A DNA stretch of 64,000 nucleotides from Actinomadura madurae (GTDB lineage: Bacteria; Actinomycetota; Actinomycetes; Streptosporangiales; Streptosporangiaceae): assembly GCF_900115095.1 (NCBI RefSeq), contig NZ_FOVH01000013.1, positions 248,001 to 312,000 on the forward strand, in the 5' to 3' direction. The notes below the pieces were generated by a model. That model did no database searches. It had not been told where the DNA came from and saw nothing but the letters and a program-made list of their open reading frames with translations. Shown piece by piece: positions 26,498 to 36,266 of the stretch. Every line of letters starts with the position of its first letter. Position 1 is the stretch's first letter. The position numbers and the translations under genes were made by a program.

Positions 26498-27706
26498 ATG
26501 GCTGCTTCTCCGTCCACACCCGCGTCCGCCTCCGTGTCCGTCCCGCGGGAGCTCGACCCCTTCCTGCTGGAGCACCTCGACGACCCCTACCCCCTCTACC
26601 AACGCCTCCGGGACCTGGGTCCGGTCCTCCACCTGCCGAGCCGGAACGTCTGGGTGGTGTCCCATCACGACTCGGTGTCGGCGGTGCTGCGCAACTACCG
26701 CCAGTTCGTGTCCGGCCTGGGGTCCAGCTATGTGCGCGTGGCCGACTCCGGGTTCCGGGCGCCGTTCATCGACAACGACCCGCCCGAGCACACCCGCATC
26801 CGCAGGTCCGTTCAGCAGCGGTTCCAGCGCAGCGCGATCGAGGAGTTGCGACCGGGCATCCGCGAGACGACCGAACGTTTCGTCGACGCGGCCGTCGCCG
26901 AGGGCGAGGTCGACGTGGTGACCGCGCTGACCCAGCCGCTGCCGGACCTGGCGATCCGCCAGCTCACTGGAATCACCCCGCCCGACACCGACACGATCAC
27001 CTCCTGGGCGGACTCGGTGATGCACATGGTCGGCCCGGACGCCGACCCGATCCACCTGGCACGGGTCCTGCAAGCCTTCGAGTGGCTCGGCGGCGAGGGG
27101 CTGGCCACGATGCCGCCGCACTGCCTCGGCCGGCTGGTCACCGAGCAAGGCGGTGACACCGGGCTCCTCAAGGAGGGCGAGGAACGCCTGCTGGTTCTCG
27201 GCTCGATCTGGCTGGCCGGCATCGACTCGACCAACAGCCTGATGGCCAACGCCATCCACGCGTTCGCGCGCTTTCCCCAAGCATGGGAGGCGCTGCGCGC
27301 CGATCCGGACCTGATCCCGAATGCCGTCGAGGAGGTGCTTCGCTGGGACTCGCCCTTCCGGCAGTTCTTCCGGCGCACCCTTGAGGAGGTCGAGATCGGC
27401 GGCGTCACCATCCCGCCGGACGCAGACGTCTGCGCGATCCTCCCGGCCGCCAACCGGGATCCGGACAGGTTCCCCGACCCCGACACGCTCGACATCGCCC
27501 GATCCAACGCCCGCCAGCACGTCGCGTTCGGCGCGTCCATCCACCTGTGCATCGGCGCCCCCGTCGCGCGGCTGGAGGCCGCCGAGTTCCTGACCGCACT
27601 CTCCGCACGGGTCAGCCGGTTCGAGATCGCCGGGATGCCCGTGCGCAACTCCAACCGCGAGATCCGGAACTTCTCGTCACTGCCTATCCGGCTGGTCACG
27701 GACTAG
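26498..27706 (+). CDS. Cytochrome P450
   Basis: The 402-residue soluble P450 has the I-helix oxygen-activation motif WLAGIDSTNS, the K-helix ExxR in EEVLRWDSP, and the haem-thiolate loop AFGASIHLCIG with ligand C351 (the second Gly of the usual FGxGxHxC is Ser). The length and motif order fit actinomycete class I enzymes that need separate ferredoxin and reductase, neither of which is adjacent. AAGGGAG precedes the ATG. The metallo-beta-lactamase gene follows after 11 bases, forming an operon. The substrate is unknown; hydroxylation of an aromatic or terpenoid compound is plausible. Confidence 0.94.
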   Translation: MAASPSTPASASVSVPRELDPFLLEHLDDPYPLYQRLRDLGPVLHLPSRNVWVVSHHDSVSAVLRNYRQFVSGLGSSYVRVADSGFRAPFIDNDPPEHTRIRRSVQQRFQRSAIEELRPGIRETTERFVDAAVAEGEVDVVTALTQPLPDLAIRQLTGITPPDTDTITSWADSVMHMVGPDADPIHLARVLQAFEWLGGEGLATMPPHCLGRLVTEQGGDTGLLKEGEERLLVLGSIWLAGIDSTNSLMANAIHAFARFPQAWEALRADPDLIPNAVEEVLRWDSPFRQFFRRTLEEVEIGGVTIPPDADVCAILPAANRDPDRFPDPDTLDIARSNARQHVAFGASIHLCIGAPVARLEAAEFLTALSARVSRFEIAGMPVRNSNREIRNFSSLPIRLVTD

Positions 27707-27717
27707 GAAGGCGGATC

Positions 27718-28692
27718 ATGACGACGACAGCGCTCTCGCAGTACCGCAGAGGTCTCCACGATCTGGGCGGCGGCTGCCATGCGTGGCTGCTGCCCGACGG
27801 AAGCTGGGGCTGGAGCAACTCCGGCCTGATCACCGGATCGGGCACGTCCGTCATGGTCGACACGCTGTTCGACCTGCCGCACACCCGCGAGATGCTCGAA
27901 GGCGTCCGGCGGGTCACCGACGCCCATCCGGTGCGCACGCTCGTCAACACCCACTCCGACGGAGACCACGTCTTCGGCAACCAGCTCCTCGCCGAGCGCG
28001 GCGTCGAGATCATCGCCTCGCAGGCCGCGTCGGAGCTCATGACCCAGGACCAGGTCACCGCCCTGGCCTCGATGAAGCGGCGGCACGGTGCGACCGGAGA
28101 GTTCGCCCGGCACATCTTCGGCGCCTTCGACTTCGACGGGATCGTCGCGACAGGACCGGACCGCACCTTCACCGGCGAGGAGAGCCTCGACGTCGGCGGG
28201 CGGGAGGTCCGGCTGATCCAGGTCGGGCCCGCACACACCCCCGGCGACGCACTCGTCCACGTACCGGACGCCCACCTGCTCTACGCCGGTGACATCCTGT
28301 TCATCGGCGGCACCCCGGTGGTCTGGGCCGGACCGATATCCCGCTGGATCGCCGCCTGCGAGGCGATCCTGGACATGGACCTGACGACCATAGTGCCCGG
28401 CCACGGCCCGGTGACCGGCAAGAGCGGCGTCGTTCCCGTCCGGGACTACCTTCGATTCGTCCAGGACGAGGCGACCAAGCGCTACGAGGACGGCCTCGAC
28501 GTCGAGCAGGCCGTCGCCTCCATCGACCTCGGCCCCTACGCGCGACTCCCCGAACACGGACGGCTGGCGCAGAACGTGCTTAGCGTCTACCAGGAACTGG
28601 ACCCCTCCGTGCCCCGGCCCAGCCGCTACCACGTCTTCGAACGCATCGCCATGCTCGAAGGCTTCACCGCCTCGGGAGAGGAGAACCGATGA
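27718..28692 (+). CDS. Metallo-beta-lactamase-fold hydrolase
   Basis: This 324-residue MBL-fold enzyme has the first metal motif as NTHSDGDH (H79, D81, D83, H84; the second His of HxHxDH is Asp), GPAHTPGD with H173, AGDILF with D192, and PGHGP near 236. That Asp variant is seen in lactonase/hydrolase-type members. It is co-transcribed with the P450, and its stop lies next to a short frame and the FAH remnant. It could hydrolyse a lactone or ester made by the P450. Confidence 0.88.
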   Translation: MTTTALSQYRRGLHDLGGGCHAWLLPDGSWGWSNSGLITGSGTSVMVDTLFDLPHTREMLEGVRRVTDAHPVRTLVNTHSDGDHVFGNQLLAERGVEIIASQAASELMTQDQVTALASMKRRHGATGEFARHIFGAFDFDGIVATGPDRTFTGEESLDVGGREVRLIQVGPAHTPGDALVHVPDAHLLYAGDILFIGGTPVVWAGPISRWIAACEAILDMDLTTIVPGHGPVTGKSGVVPVRDYLRFVQDEATKRYEDGLDVEQAVASIDLGPYARLPEHGRLAQNVLSVYQELDPSVPRPSRYHVFERIAMLEGFTASGEENR

Positions 28693-28858
28693 ACCCGGAC
28701 CACTTTCGCCGGCGGTGCGGACGGGTCGGCTTCGCCGGCGAGCGAATGCATCCCTCGGGCCGGGCATCACGTTGCCGGGTCTGCTCGATGGCGGCAGCGT
28801 CCGGGATGCCGGTGGCGCGGCGGTCGCCGGAGGACCGCGGCTGAGGAGGTTGCAAACG

Positions 28859-29590
28859 ATGCGTTTCGTTACCTATGCCGAGGGCACGGCTGGTGCACCT
28901 GGCGACGCCGCCGATCGCGCGGGCGTGCTTCGCGGCGACCGGGTCTACGCCCTCCCGCCGGGCGTGACGCTGCGCGGGCTGCTCCGCGACCACGGCGAGC
29001 GCCTGCATGGGGCGGGCGAGCAGGCGCTCCGAGACCCGCGTGACGTCGTGTCCCTCCGTGGCGTCCGGCTGCGTGTGGTCGCCGCCACCGCCGAACGCCA
29101 CATCGCCGGTTACTGCCTGCTCAATGACCGGTCGGCACGAGATCTCCAGTTCGCCGAGATGGAGGTCCGGCTGGGCCCCGCCAAGGGCAAGGGCACGTCC
29201 CTGACCCTCGGGCACATGCTCGTCACCCCCGGCGAGCCGGCCCCGCATCGCTCGGGCACCGCCTTCGACCTGGGGATGGCAGCTGTGGTCAGCGGTGAGG
29301 TGATCGGCACCGACCGGCGGGACTCGATGCACTTCTCCTACCCGGAGATGATCGAGCGGCCGGGCGACACCGTCACGATCTCGGGCGACCGGCTCGGCGG
29401 CATCACGTCGAGGATCGTCACCTACCCGGGCCCGCGCGTCGGCCCCGCCGAGCGAGAGGTGGCCGATGGCTGGACGACGGACCGCCGGCGGGCCGGCCAC
29501 GGCGGCGGACATCGACGCTCACTCCCCCGGAACCGATCTCCCGGCGGCCCGGGACCTGGCTCCCCACCGTGCCGTGGACGAGTCCGGTGA
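28859..29590 (+). pseudogene. Fumarylacetoacetate hydrolase-family gene with two internal in-frame deletions
   Basis: The frame (243 codons, GAGGAGG before ATG 28859) starts like an FAH protein (MRFVTYAEG). From DVVSLRGVRLR it jumps directly to VVAATAERHIAGYCLLNDRS, omitting about 60 residues that should contain the ExE metal ligands. A second gap lies between MHFSYPEMIE and RPGDTVTISGDRLG, omitting about 45 residues including the GSGTVG loop. After TSRIVTYPGPR the rest is Arg/Gly-rich and unlike the family. The frame is open but an active FAH enzyme is very unlikely. Sequence at 28689-28858 is a short 51-codon frame overlapping the MBL stop, not recognised. Confidence 0.7.
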
Positions 29591-29674
29591 GGTGAGTGGC
29601 CGTTGCGAGGAGTCGGCCGGTGGCTTCGGAGCCGGCGGCGGCCGTGCCGGCGAGGAACAGGGCGGAGGCGCGCC

Positions 29675-31528
29675 ATGATCGGTGAGAGGACTGCGGACAG
29701 CGGGTGGATGAACGCCGCGGCGGACGTGCTGCGAGCACTGAACGCCGACGAGTCGCTGGAGTCGTTGCTGGGGCGGATCGCCCGGCATACCTGCGCGCTG
29801 GCCAGGTTCGACTCCTGCTCGGTGATGCTGCTGGACGACAGTGGCGAGCGGCTCGTCGCTCGGGCGAGCCACGCGCTGACCGAGGGCTACCGGCACGAGC
29901 TCGACACCCTGCGGGCGCTGCGGGTGAATCCGGCCACGCACGAGTTCGACGTTCCGGCGACCCAGGCGGTGCGTGAACGACGCACGGTGGTGCTCTCCGA
30001 CGTGCGGGAACTCGATGCGAACAGTCCGTGGCTTTCGGCGGTCCACCTCGAAGGCATCAAGTCCATCCTCGCCGTGCCGCTGGGCGCCGACGAGGGGTGC
30101 ACCGGCGTGCTCGTCGGCTACACGCGACGGATCCGGCGCTTCGGCGCCTCGGAGCTTGCCCTCGCCGAGCTGATGGCGCAGTACGCGGCGATCGTGCTCA
30201 AGACCGCCGCGCTGCGCGAGGCCGAGCAGCGCACGATCGCCCGGTTGCAGGAGACCAACGCGCAGTTGACGGCGGCGGTGGAGAACCTGCGCCAGGAGCG
30301 TGGTCGGCGGGAGTGGGCGGAGGAGCAGGATCGCAGGCTGGTGCGGTTGCTGGTCGACGACGTCGGGCTGGACGGAGTGCTGGAGGCGTTGGCGAAGGCG
30401 CTCGAAGCGTCCGTGATGGTGGAGATCCCCGAGGACGGCGCCGTGCTCGGACAGGCGCGCGGGCCGAGAGACGAGGCCTGGCCGACGGCGAGGAATCGCT
30501 CCGAACGGGACGTCCGGCTGCTCGCGGAGATGGACGAGCAACGGGTCCCGGTGCACGTCGACCTCGACGATGCCGTCGCGTGGGTGGTGCCGGTCGCGAC
30601 GGCGGGCGAGGTCGTTGCGCGGTTGTGGGTGATCCGTTCCCGGGAGACGACCGGTACCGACGTCGGGCTGCTCGTGCGGCCGGTGATCGAGCGCTTCTCG
30701 CTGCTGGTCGCGCTCGAACTGCTCAAGAGACGCTACGCCATCGACACCGAGCTCCGGCTCACCCGTGACCTCGCCGTGGAGCTGGTGACCGGTTCCGGGA
30801 GCGAGCGAGACCTCGCCGAACGCGCACGGGTGCTCGGACACGATCTCTCCCGCCCCCACACGGTCGTGTTGATCCCCCTGGCGGACGGTTCCGGCGTTTC
30901 GGGGGGCCGCCGAGGCGCGGCCGCCGCCCGGGCGCAGCTGACGGCTCGCCTGGCGGAACCGGTGCTGGTGGGGGAACACGAAGGGGCGCTGGTGACGCTC
31001 GTGCCGGGCGCCCCGGACAACCGGCCCGCACTGGCCGGTGCGCTGGCCGACCTGGCGGTCGCGCACGGAGCGCCGCGGCGGCCGACCGTGATCGGGCCGA
31101 CCGTGCACGCCGTGGCCGACTACCCGAGCGCGTGGCGCATGCTGCGCGGCGCGGCTGCGCTGGCGGGAGAGCGGGGGAGCGCTTCCGTGTTCGATCTGGA
31201 CGATCTCGGTGTGGCGGTGCTGCTGCTGGAGGCGGGGACGCCGGACAGCCTGCGGGGGCTCGCCGACCGCCGTCTCGGCCCGGTCGAGGAGCATGACGCG
31301 AGCCGGGAGACGAATCTGGCGGAGACCCTGCGGGTCTGGCTCCGGATGGGGTGTTCGACCGCCGAGGCCGCACGGGCGCTGCATGTCCACCCGCACACCA
31401 TCGGCTACCGGCTCCGGCGCGTCGCCGAGCTGACCGGCCTGGACCCGCAACACCAGGAAGACGTGTTCGAGTTGCGCGTCGCGGTCATGGTCCGGGAGGT
31501 GCAGCGCGCCGGCGGAGCCGCGGCTTGA
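29675..31528 (+). CDS. GAF-domain PucR-family transcriptional regulator
   Basis: The 617-residue regulator has an N-terminal GAF domain (about 10-185: SLESLLGRIARHTCALARFD, ILAVPLGADEGCTGVLVG), a coiled-coil linker rich in Gln/Glu/Arg (about 185-225), a second unassigned sensor region and a GGDEF-like middle typical of PucR proteins. It ends in the HTH_30 domain: STAEAARALHVHPHTIGYRL. GGAGG lies 6 bases before ATG 29675. Such proteins activate catabolic operons in response to small aromatic ligands; the nearest candidates are the P450 locus upstream and the flavin monooxygenase locus downstream. Confidence 0.9.
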   Translation: MIGERTADSGWMNAAADVLRALNADESLESLLGRIARHTCALARFDSCSVMLLDDSGERLVARASHALTEGYRHELDTLRALRVNPATHEFDVPATQAVRERRTVVLSDVRELDANSPWLSAVHLEGIKSILAVPLGADEGCTGVLVGYTRRIRRFGASELALAELMAQYAAIVLKTAALREAEQRTIARLQETNAQLTAAVENLRQERGRREWAEEQDRRLVRLLVDDVGLDGVLEALAKALEASVMVEIPEDGAVLGQARGPRDEAWPTARNRSERDVRLLAEMDEQRVPVHVDLDDAVAWVVPVATAGEVVARLWVIRSRETTGTDVGLLVRPVIERFSLLVALELLKRRYAIDTELRLTRDLAVELVTGSGSERDLAERARVLGHDLSRPHTVVLIPLADGSGVSGGRRGAAAARAQLTARLAEPVLVGEHEGALVTLVPGAPDNRPALAGALADLAVAHGAPRRPTVIGPTVHAVADYPSAWRMLRGAAALAGERGSASVFDLDDLGVAVLLLEAGTPDSLRGLADRRLGPVEEHDASRETNLAETLRVWLRMGCSTAEAARALHVHPHTIGYRLRRVAELTGLDPQHQEDVFELRVAVMVREVQRAGGAAA

Positions 31529-31848
31529 AGGATGCGTCGAAGGGCCAAGGAGACACCGGCCCTGTTGGCTCGTAAGCCATAGCCAGTGCCGGCGTGTCCA
31601 GCGATTATGGGGGCGGACCCTGACACCGAATCAGGGAAATCGGAGGAGTGCTCATATGGAATCGAGGGTTACGACTGGCAGGCGGGAGCCGCAGCAGATC
31701 CGAAATCTCGCGCTGATGTGACCTTGACGCTCGCATAATATCCAATATCGCTGGCGTAAGACGTCCAGTGCCGTGCTACGACAAAAGACCGTGGTTCGCT
31801 CTTTCCTCCACTGTTGCACGCCTGTGCCAACTGGTCTGGGAGTAGCAC
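31529..31848. other. Intergenic region before the FMN reductase gene
   Basis: These 320 bases are locally AT-richer than the surroundings, especially around 31725-31760 (GCATAATATCCAATATC). They probably contain the promoter of the reductase locus. No gene is supported. Confidence 0.5.
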
Positions 31849-32379
31849 ATGACCGAAATAGCCGTTGTGGTGGGCAATCCGAAGCCGCGCTCGCGTACGT
31901 TCCTCGTCGCCGAAGCCGTCGCGGACCGGGTGGCCGAACACCTTTGCGGGCACCGGAAGATCACCATCGACCTCATCGACCATGCCGACCGGATCTTCCG
32001 GTGGCCCGACGACGGGATGAACGAACTCGCCGAGGCCGTCCGCACCAGCGACATCGTCGTGGTCGCGAGCCCGACCTACAAAGCCTCCTACACCGGACTC
32101 CTCAAGTCGTTCCTCGATCGCTACGCCAGCAATTCACTCCTGGGCGTCCGGACGATACCGATTCTCACCGCGAGCGCACCGGAACACGCCCTCGCGGTCG
32201 AATTCGCTCTTCGCCCGCTTCTGGTGGAACTGGGCGCCTCCGTGCCGACCCGGGGCCTGTACTTCCCGATGAGTAGCATGCCGCGCTTCGACGCCACGAT
32301 CGACGCTTGGATCCAGGAGAATGTGGGGGCGCTTCAGGGACGCGCGCTGTCCGCGACCAAGAAGGCGGTGACGAAGTGA
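31849..32379 (+). CDS. NADPH-dependent FMN reductase
   Basis: This 176-residue flavodoxin-fold protein resembles SsuE/MsuE: GNPKPRSRT as phosphate-binding loop at the N-terminus and SPTYKASYTGLLKSFLD (about 75-91) as the flavin-binding loop. Such enzymes supply reduced FMN to two-component monooxygenases. GGGAG precedes the ATG. Its stop overlaps the GTG of a truncated flavin reductase, and a DszA/NtaA-type monooxygenase with an amber codon lies downstream, so this intact gene appears to have lost its partners. Confidence 0.9.
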   Translation: MTEIAVVVGNPKPRSRTFLVAEAVADRVAEHLCGHRKITIDLIDHADRIFRWPDDGMNELAEAVRTSDIVVVASPTYKASYTGLLKSFLDRYASNSLLGVRTIPILTASAPEHALAVEFALRPLLVELGASVPTRGLYFPMSSMPRFDATIDAWIQENVGALQGRALSATKKAVTK

Positions 32380-32480
32380 CCGGCGGCGCCGCGGTCGATT
32401 CCGGTCGGCGGTTCCGCGACGTCGTCGGCAATTTCTGCACAGGGCTCACGGTGGTCGCCGCCACGACGGACTCCGCGCCG
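32376..32480 (+). pseudogene. Flavin reductase-domain gene, N-terminal fragment at a deletion junction
   Basis: GTG 32376 overlaps the FMN reductase stop. The frame reads FRDVVGNFCTGLTVVAATT, the typical N-terminus of HpaC-like flavin reductases, for about 35 codons. Then the family sequence ends and the frame continues as RSSHGRRTWRW to a stop at 32546. In another frame the DNA from about 32470 encodes the middle of a family-5 binding protein. One deletion joining the two genes explains this. Confidence 0.75.
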
Positions 32481-33334
32481 GGGCGCTCCAGTCACGGCAG
32501 GCGGACGTGGCGTTGGACGTTGCGACGCAGGACATACCGGCACTGAAGCGGTCCGGAGTCTCCGTGCTCCAGGGCACGCAGCCTGGCCAGCCGGTCTCGT
32601 TCGTCGTCAACACGACCCGGCCCGGCCTGGCCGATGCGGCGGTGCGCAAGGCGATCATGATCGGGTTCGACCGGGTGAGCAACGTCAGGGCGGTGCTCGG
32701 CTCGGCCTATTCCCCTGCGACGAGCATTCTCACCAGGAACCTGCCGCAGTACAAGGACGAATCGCCCGCGCTGGCCTTCGCCCCGACGAAGGCCGAGTCG
32801 GGGCTCGACGCCGCGGGCTGGGCGCCCGGACCGGACGGCATCCGCGTGAAGGGCGGCGTGACCCTGAAGTTCGCGATCACCTATTCGGCGAGCTACGGCG
32901 CCTACTTCACGAGCCTGCTGCAGCTGTTCCAGCAGCAGATGAAGGACATCGGCATCGGAATCACCCTGAAGAACCTGACCCAAGCCGGGCAGGTGAGCGC
33001 GGGCAGCAAGCACGACTTCGACCTTTACCTGGCCTCGCTGACCGACCCCGACCCCGACATCATCCGCAGCACGGTCGCGAACTTCCTGTTCGCCGACAAG
33101 AACGCGCTCCAGGCCGCCGGTCTCACGCGGTTGTTCACGCGGTCCCAGGCGGACGCAGACCCGTCGGCCCGCAAGGCGACCTACGCGAAGATCCAGGACA
33201 CGATGATCGACAACGGTTTCATCATCCCGTTCTGGGAGGGTTCCCAGCTCGTCGGCGCGGGCGACCGGGTCTCCGGACTGGCGCAGGACTTCCAGGCGTG
33301 GTCGCGGTTCCACGACGTGTCGGTCCGCGGCTGA
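32471..33334 (+). pseudogene. Peptide/opine ABC substrate-binding protein (SBP_bac_5), C-terminal part only
   Basis: The frame enters at LRAGALQSRQADVALDV, which corresponds to the middle of an SBP_bac_5 protein (pattern VRxGALQSGQxDVALDVP). It continues without lesion to the stop at 33334, about 280 residues, with FAITYSASYGAYFTSLLQLF and IIPFWEGSQLVGAG typical of lobe II. The N-terminal lobe, signal peptide and any permease or ATPase genes are missing. GTG 32507 could start a peptide but it would not be exported. It is the downstream half of the deletion junction. Confidence 0.78.
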
Positions 33335-33358
33335 CCTCCGCCCTCAAGGAGAAAAATC

Positions 33359-34687
33359 GTGCTACATCTGATGACACCGCTGCTCGCTCTGGGCTCCCAC
33401 CTCGCCGGCTGGCGGCACCCGAAGGCTTGGACCCGCCAGACGATGAACCTCGACCAGGCCATCGAGCTCGCCAAGATCGCCGAAGCGGGCAAGTTCGACC
33501 TGGTGTTCCTCGCCGACGGCAATGCCGTCCGCCAGATGGACAAACCGGCACTGTTCGAGGCCAACAGCCAATCGGACCGCCCCGCGGGCTTCGAGCCGCT
33601 GACCCTGTTGTCGGCGATCTCGCAGCACACCGAGCACATCGGCCTGCTGGCGACCGCGACGACCACCTACGAGGAGCCGTACCTGCTCGCACGCCGCTTC
33701 GCGTCGCTCGACCACCTCAGCAAGGGCCGCGCCTGCTGGAACATCGTCACCGGCTCCTATCCGGGCGACTCGGTCAATTTCGGCTTCGACAAGCACGTCG
33801 ACAAAGCCGTGCGGTACGAGCGCGCGGATGAGTTCGTCGACGCGTGCAAGGGGCTCTGGGACAGCTGGGCGGCGGATGCCTTCATCGAGGACTAGAACAC
33901 GGGCCGATATCTCGACGCGTCGCGTGTGCATACCTTGAACCACAAGGGAAAGCACTTCTCCGTGCAGGGGCCGCTCAACATCGCCCGGATGCCCCAGGGT
34001 TATCCCGTTCTGTTCCTGGCCGGTCAGTCGGAAGCCGGCCGGGAACTGGCCGCGAAGCAGGCTGACTGCGTCTTCTCGGTCTCGAACACCCTGCCCGAAG
34101 CGCAGGAGTTCTACGCCGACATCAAAGGCAGGCTGGACAGGTACGGGCGTGCTCCGGACAGCCTGAAGGTCATGCCCGGCTGCGCCGTCTACGTTGGACG
34201 GAGTGAGGCCGAAGCGGATGATCTCTACCGGGAGTTGCAGGAACTGATCACGCCTGACGTCGGCGTGGCGTACCTGTCGAAGCTGGTCGACATGGACCTG
34301 TCGGCGTACGACTGCGACGGTCCGATGCCGGACCTTTCCGTCGAGACCAATGCGATCGCCGCGTTCCGTGTGCAGATCGGCGCGATCGTCCAGCGCGAGA
34401 ACCTGACGATCCGGCAGGCGTACGAGCGCGTGCTGCCGTCGATGGGGCACACCATTTTCAAGGGAACGGCGCTCCAGGTCGCCGACGAGATGGAGGAATG
34501 GTACCGAGGCAAGGGCGCGGACGGATTCCTCATCAACGCGCCCATCATGCCCAGCGGCCTCCATGACTTCGTCGACCTGGTCGTGCCCGAGCTGCAGCGG
34601 CGTGGCCTGTTCCGCACCGCCTACGAAGGCGGTACGCTGCGCGATCGGCTTGGCCTGCCAACGCCGAGGAATCCCTTCTTCGATTAG
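33359..34687 (+). pseudogene. NtaA/SnaA/DszA-family flavin monooxygenase interrupted by one amber codon
   Basis: The frame spans 443 codons, the normal length for LLM monooxygenases such as NtaA, DszA and SnaA, with one TAG at 33893-33895 after AFIED. Family features continue in the same frame on both sides: WRHPKAWTRQTMNLDQAIEL, TTTYEEPYLLARRFASLDHL and RACWNIVTGSYPG before it, and NHKGKHFSVQGPLNIARMPQ and FLAGQSEAGRELAA after it. A single AAG-to-TAG change would explain the stop. AAGGAG precedes GTG 33359. An internal restart (GTG 33926) would not give an enzyme. The locus was probably for desulfonation or heterocycle oxidation with the upstream FMN reductase. Confidence 0.85.
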
Positions 34688-34928
34688 GTTCCGAGCCGTC
34701 ATTTCCCGCCGCTACGGCGATACGTCACCGAGAACATAGCCCGAGCCGCGGCGAGTGGCCGCTTCCTGCCCGCCACGGGCGAATTTGTCGCAGGCAGAAA
34801 AAGTCAGGCCAGGTGTTGGCCGTCGAGCCATGGCCCCGCCTTTTCCCGGGTGGTGAAGATGGACCCCACCCATCCCGCCCGCGATGACGGGCGGGCCACC
34901 AGATTCTCCTTAGCGTCGAGGAAGCGCG

Positions 34929-36245
34929 ATGAAACCCAGTGCGGATCCAGCAGCCCCTCCGAAGCAGGCCATCACCGTCAGTCCCACCGCGCGCCGCCGA
35001 GCCATGTGGGCCAGCACCCTCGGCAGCACCGTGGAGTTCTACGAATTCACGGTGTACGCGTATCTCGCCGTGATATTCGCGCCGCAGTTCTTCCCCGCGG
35101 ACGATCCCATCGCCTCGACCCTCTCCGCGCTGGCCGTCTTCGGCGCCGCCTACATCGCGCGCCCGGCGGGCGGGCTGATGTTCGGTGCCCTGGGCGACCG
35201 CTTCGGACGGCGGCCGGTACTGATGACGACAATCTTCCTCATGGGCGGGGCCTCCAGCCTCGTCGGGGTGCTGCCCACGCACGCACAGGTCGGCGTACTG
35301 GCCCCCGTCCTCCTGGTGATCCTGCGACTGTTGCAGGGCTTGGCGGCCGGGGGAGAGGCCACCGGCGCGCTGACCTACATCGTCGAGCTGGCGCCACCGA
35401 ACCGGCGCGCCGTCTACGGGTCGCTGCCGGCTCTCGGGGTGGCGATCGGACTCGCCCTCGCCGCACTGGTGACGGCGCTGTGCAGCGCGGTCATCGGGTC
35501 GGACATGGAGACCTGGGGCTGGCGGGTCCCGTTCCTGCTGTGCATCGTCCTCACCGGCCTGTGCCTTCTGCTCCGGCGTCGGCTGGAGGACACCCCGGAG
35601 TTCCAGGCGCTCGCCGCGCAGAACGAGGTCACCCGATCGCCCATCCGCGATGCGGTCCGGGGACACGTTCCGGACATTCTCCGGGTCACCGCCATGGCCA
35701 TCGGCCTGTTCGGGGCCGGCGTGCTCGGCAAGATCTACATCGGCATCTACCTGATCCAGTTCCGGGACCTGCCCGCGGTCCCGGTCTACACGATGCTCGG
35801 CGTGCTCCTCCTCGTCACCGCCGCGTTGTTCCCGATCATGGGCCGGGTCAGCGAGCGGTTCGGGCGGCGACCGATCGCCGCGGCCGGGTACGGGGCGTTC
35901 CTGGTGCTCTCGCTGCCGCTGTACATGATCGCCGGGTCCACGACGAGTCTCGCCGTGCTCGCGCCCGCGTTGCTGGTCTTCCTGGCGATCGAGCCGTTCA
36001 TCTCGGCTGCCGTCTGGACCTCGTTCGCGGAGTTGTTCCCCGCCCGCACCCGCTACACATCCGTCTCGATCGGCTTCAACCTCGGGACCATCGTGGCCGT
36101 CCTCGGTCCTTACGTCTGCGGGCAGCTCATCGTGTCCACGGACTGGCTCGCGGCACCCGGTGTGTGGGGGATCGGCTGCGCGCTGCTCGGACTGATCGGG
36201 CTCGCCGGGATGCGGGAGACACGAGGAGGCCGGCTCGCCCGGTGA
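34929..36245 (+). CDS. MFS transporter, metabolite:H+ symporter (MHS) type
   Basis: The 438-residue membrane protein has about 12 hydrophobic segments. The MHS signature is clear: ASTLGSTVEFYEFTVYAYLA at segment 1, GALGDRFGRRPVLMTT in loop 2-3, LQGLAAGGEATGAL in segment 4 and WGWRVPFLLCIVL in segment 6. Family members (ProP, KgtP, ShiA, PcaT) import organic acids with protons. AGGAAG lies before ATG 34929. It converges with the TetR gene 21 bases away. It may import an aromatic acid for the operon that follows. Confidence 0.92.
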   Translation: MKPSADPAAPPKQAITVSPTARRRAMWASTLGSTVEFYEFTVYAYLAVIFAPQFFPADDPIASTLSALAVFGAAYIARPAGGLMFGALGDRFGRRPVLMTTIFLMGGASSLVGVLPTHAQVGVLAPVLLVILRLLQGLAAGGEATGALTYIVELAPPNRRAVYGSLPALGVAIGLALAALVTALCSAVIGSDMETWGWRVPFLLCIVLTGLCLLLRRRLEDTPEFQALAAQNEVTRSPIRDAVRGHVPDILRVTAMAIGLFGAGVLGKIYIGIYLIQFRDLPAVPVYTMLGVLLLVTAALFPIMGRVSERFGRRPIAAAGYGAFLVLSLPLYMIAGSTTSLAVLAPALLVFLAIEPFISAAVWTSFAELFPARTRYTSVSIGFNLGTIVAVLGPYVCGQLIVSTDWLAAPGVWGIGCALLGLIGLAGMRETRGGRLAR

Positions 36246-36266
36246 CGGGGGGTGACGGGAGGCTCG

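Noticed and set aside
28689..28844. Short 51-codon frame overlapping the MBL stop (ATGA)
   Set aside because: The coupling looks real, but the peptide is Arg/Cys-rich without a family and lies in the decayed FAH region, so I did not list it as a gene.
33893..33895. TAG read as pyrrolysine or programmed readthrough
   Set aside because: No pyrrolysine gene or readthrough context is visible, the family does not use it, and the adjacent genes are also decayed. A nonsense mutation is simpler.
34688..34928. Possible small gene between the monooxygenase remnant and the MFS gene
   Set aside because: No start with a ribosome site or protein-like frame; it is probably the MFS promoter region.
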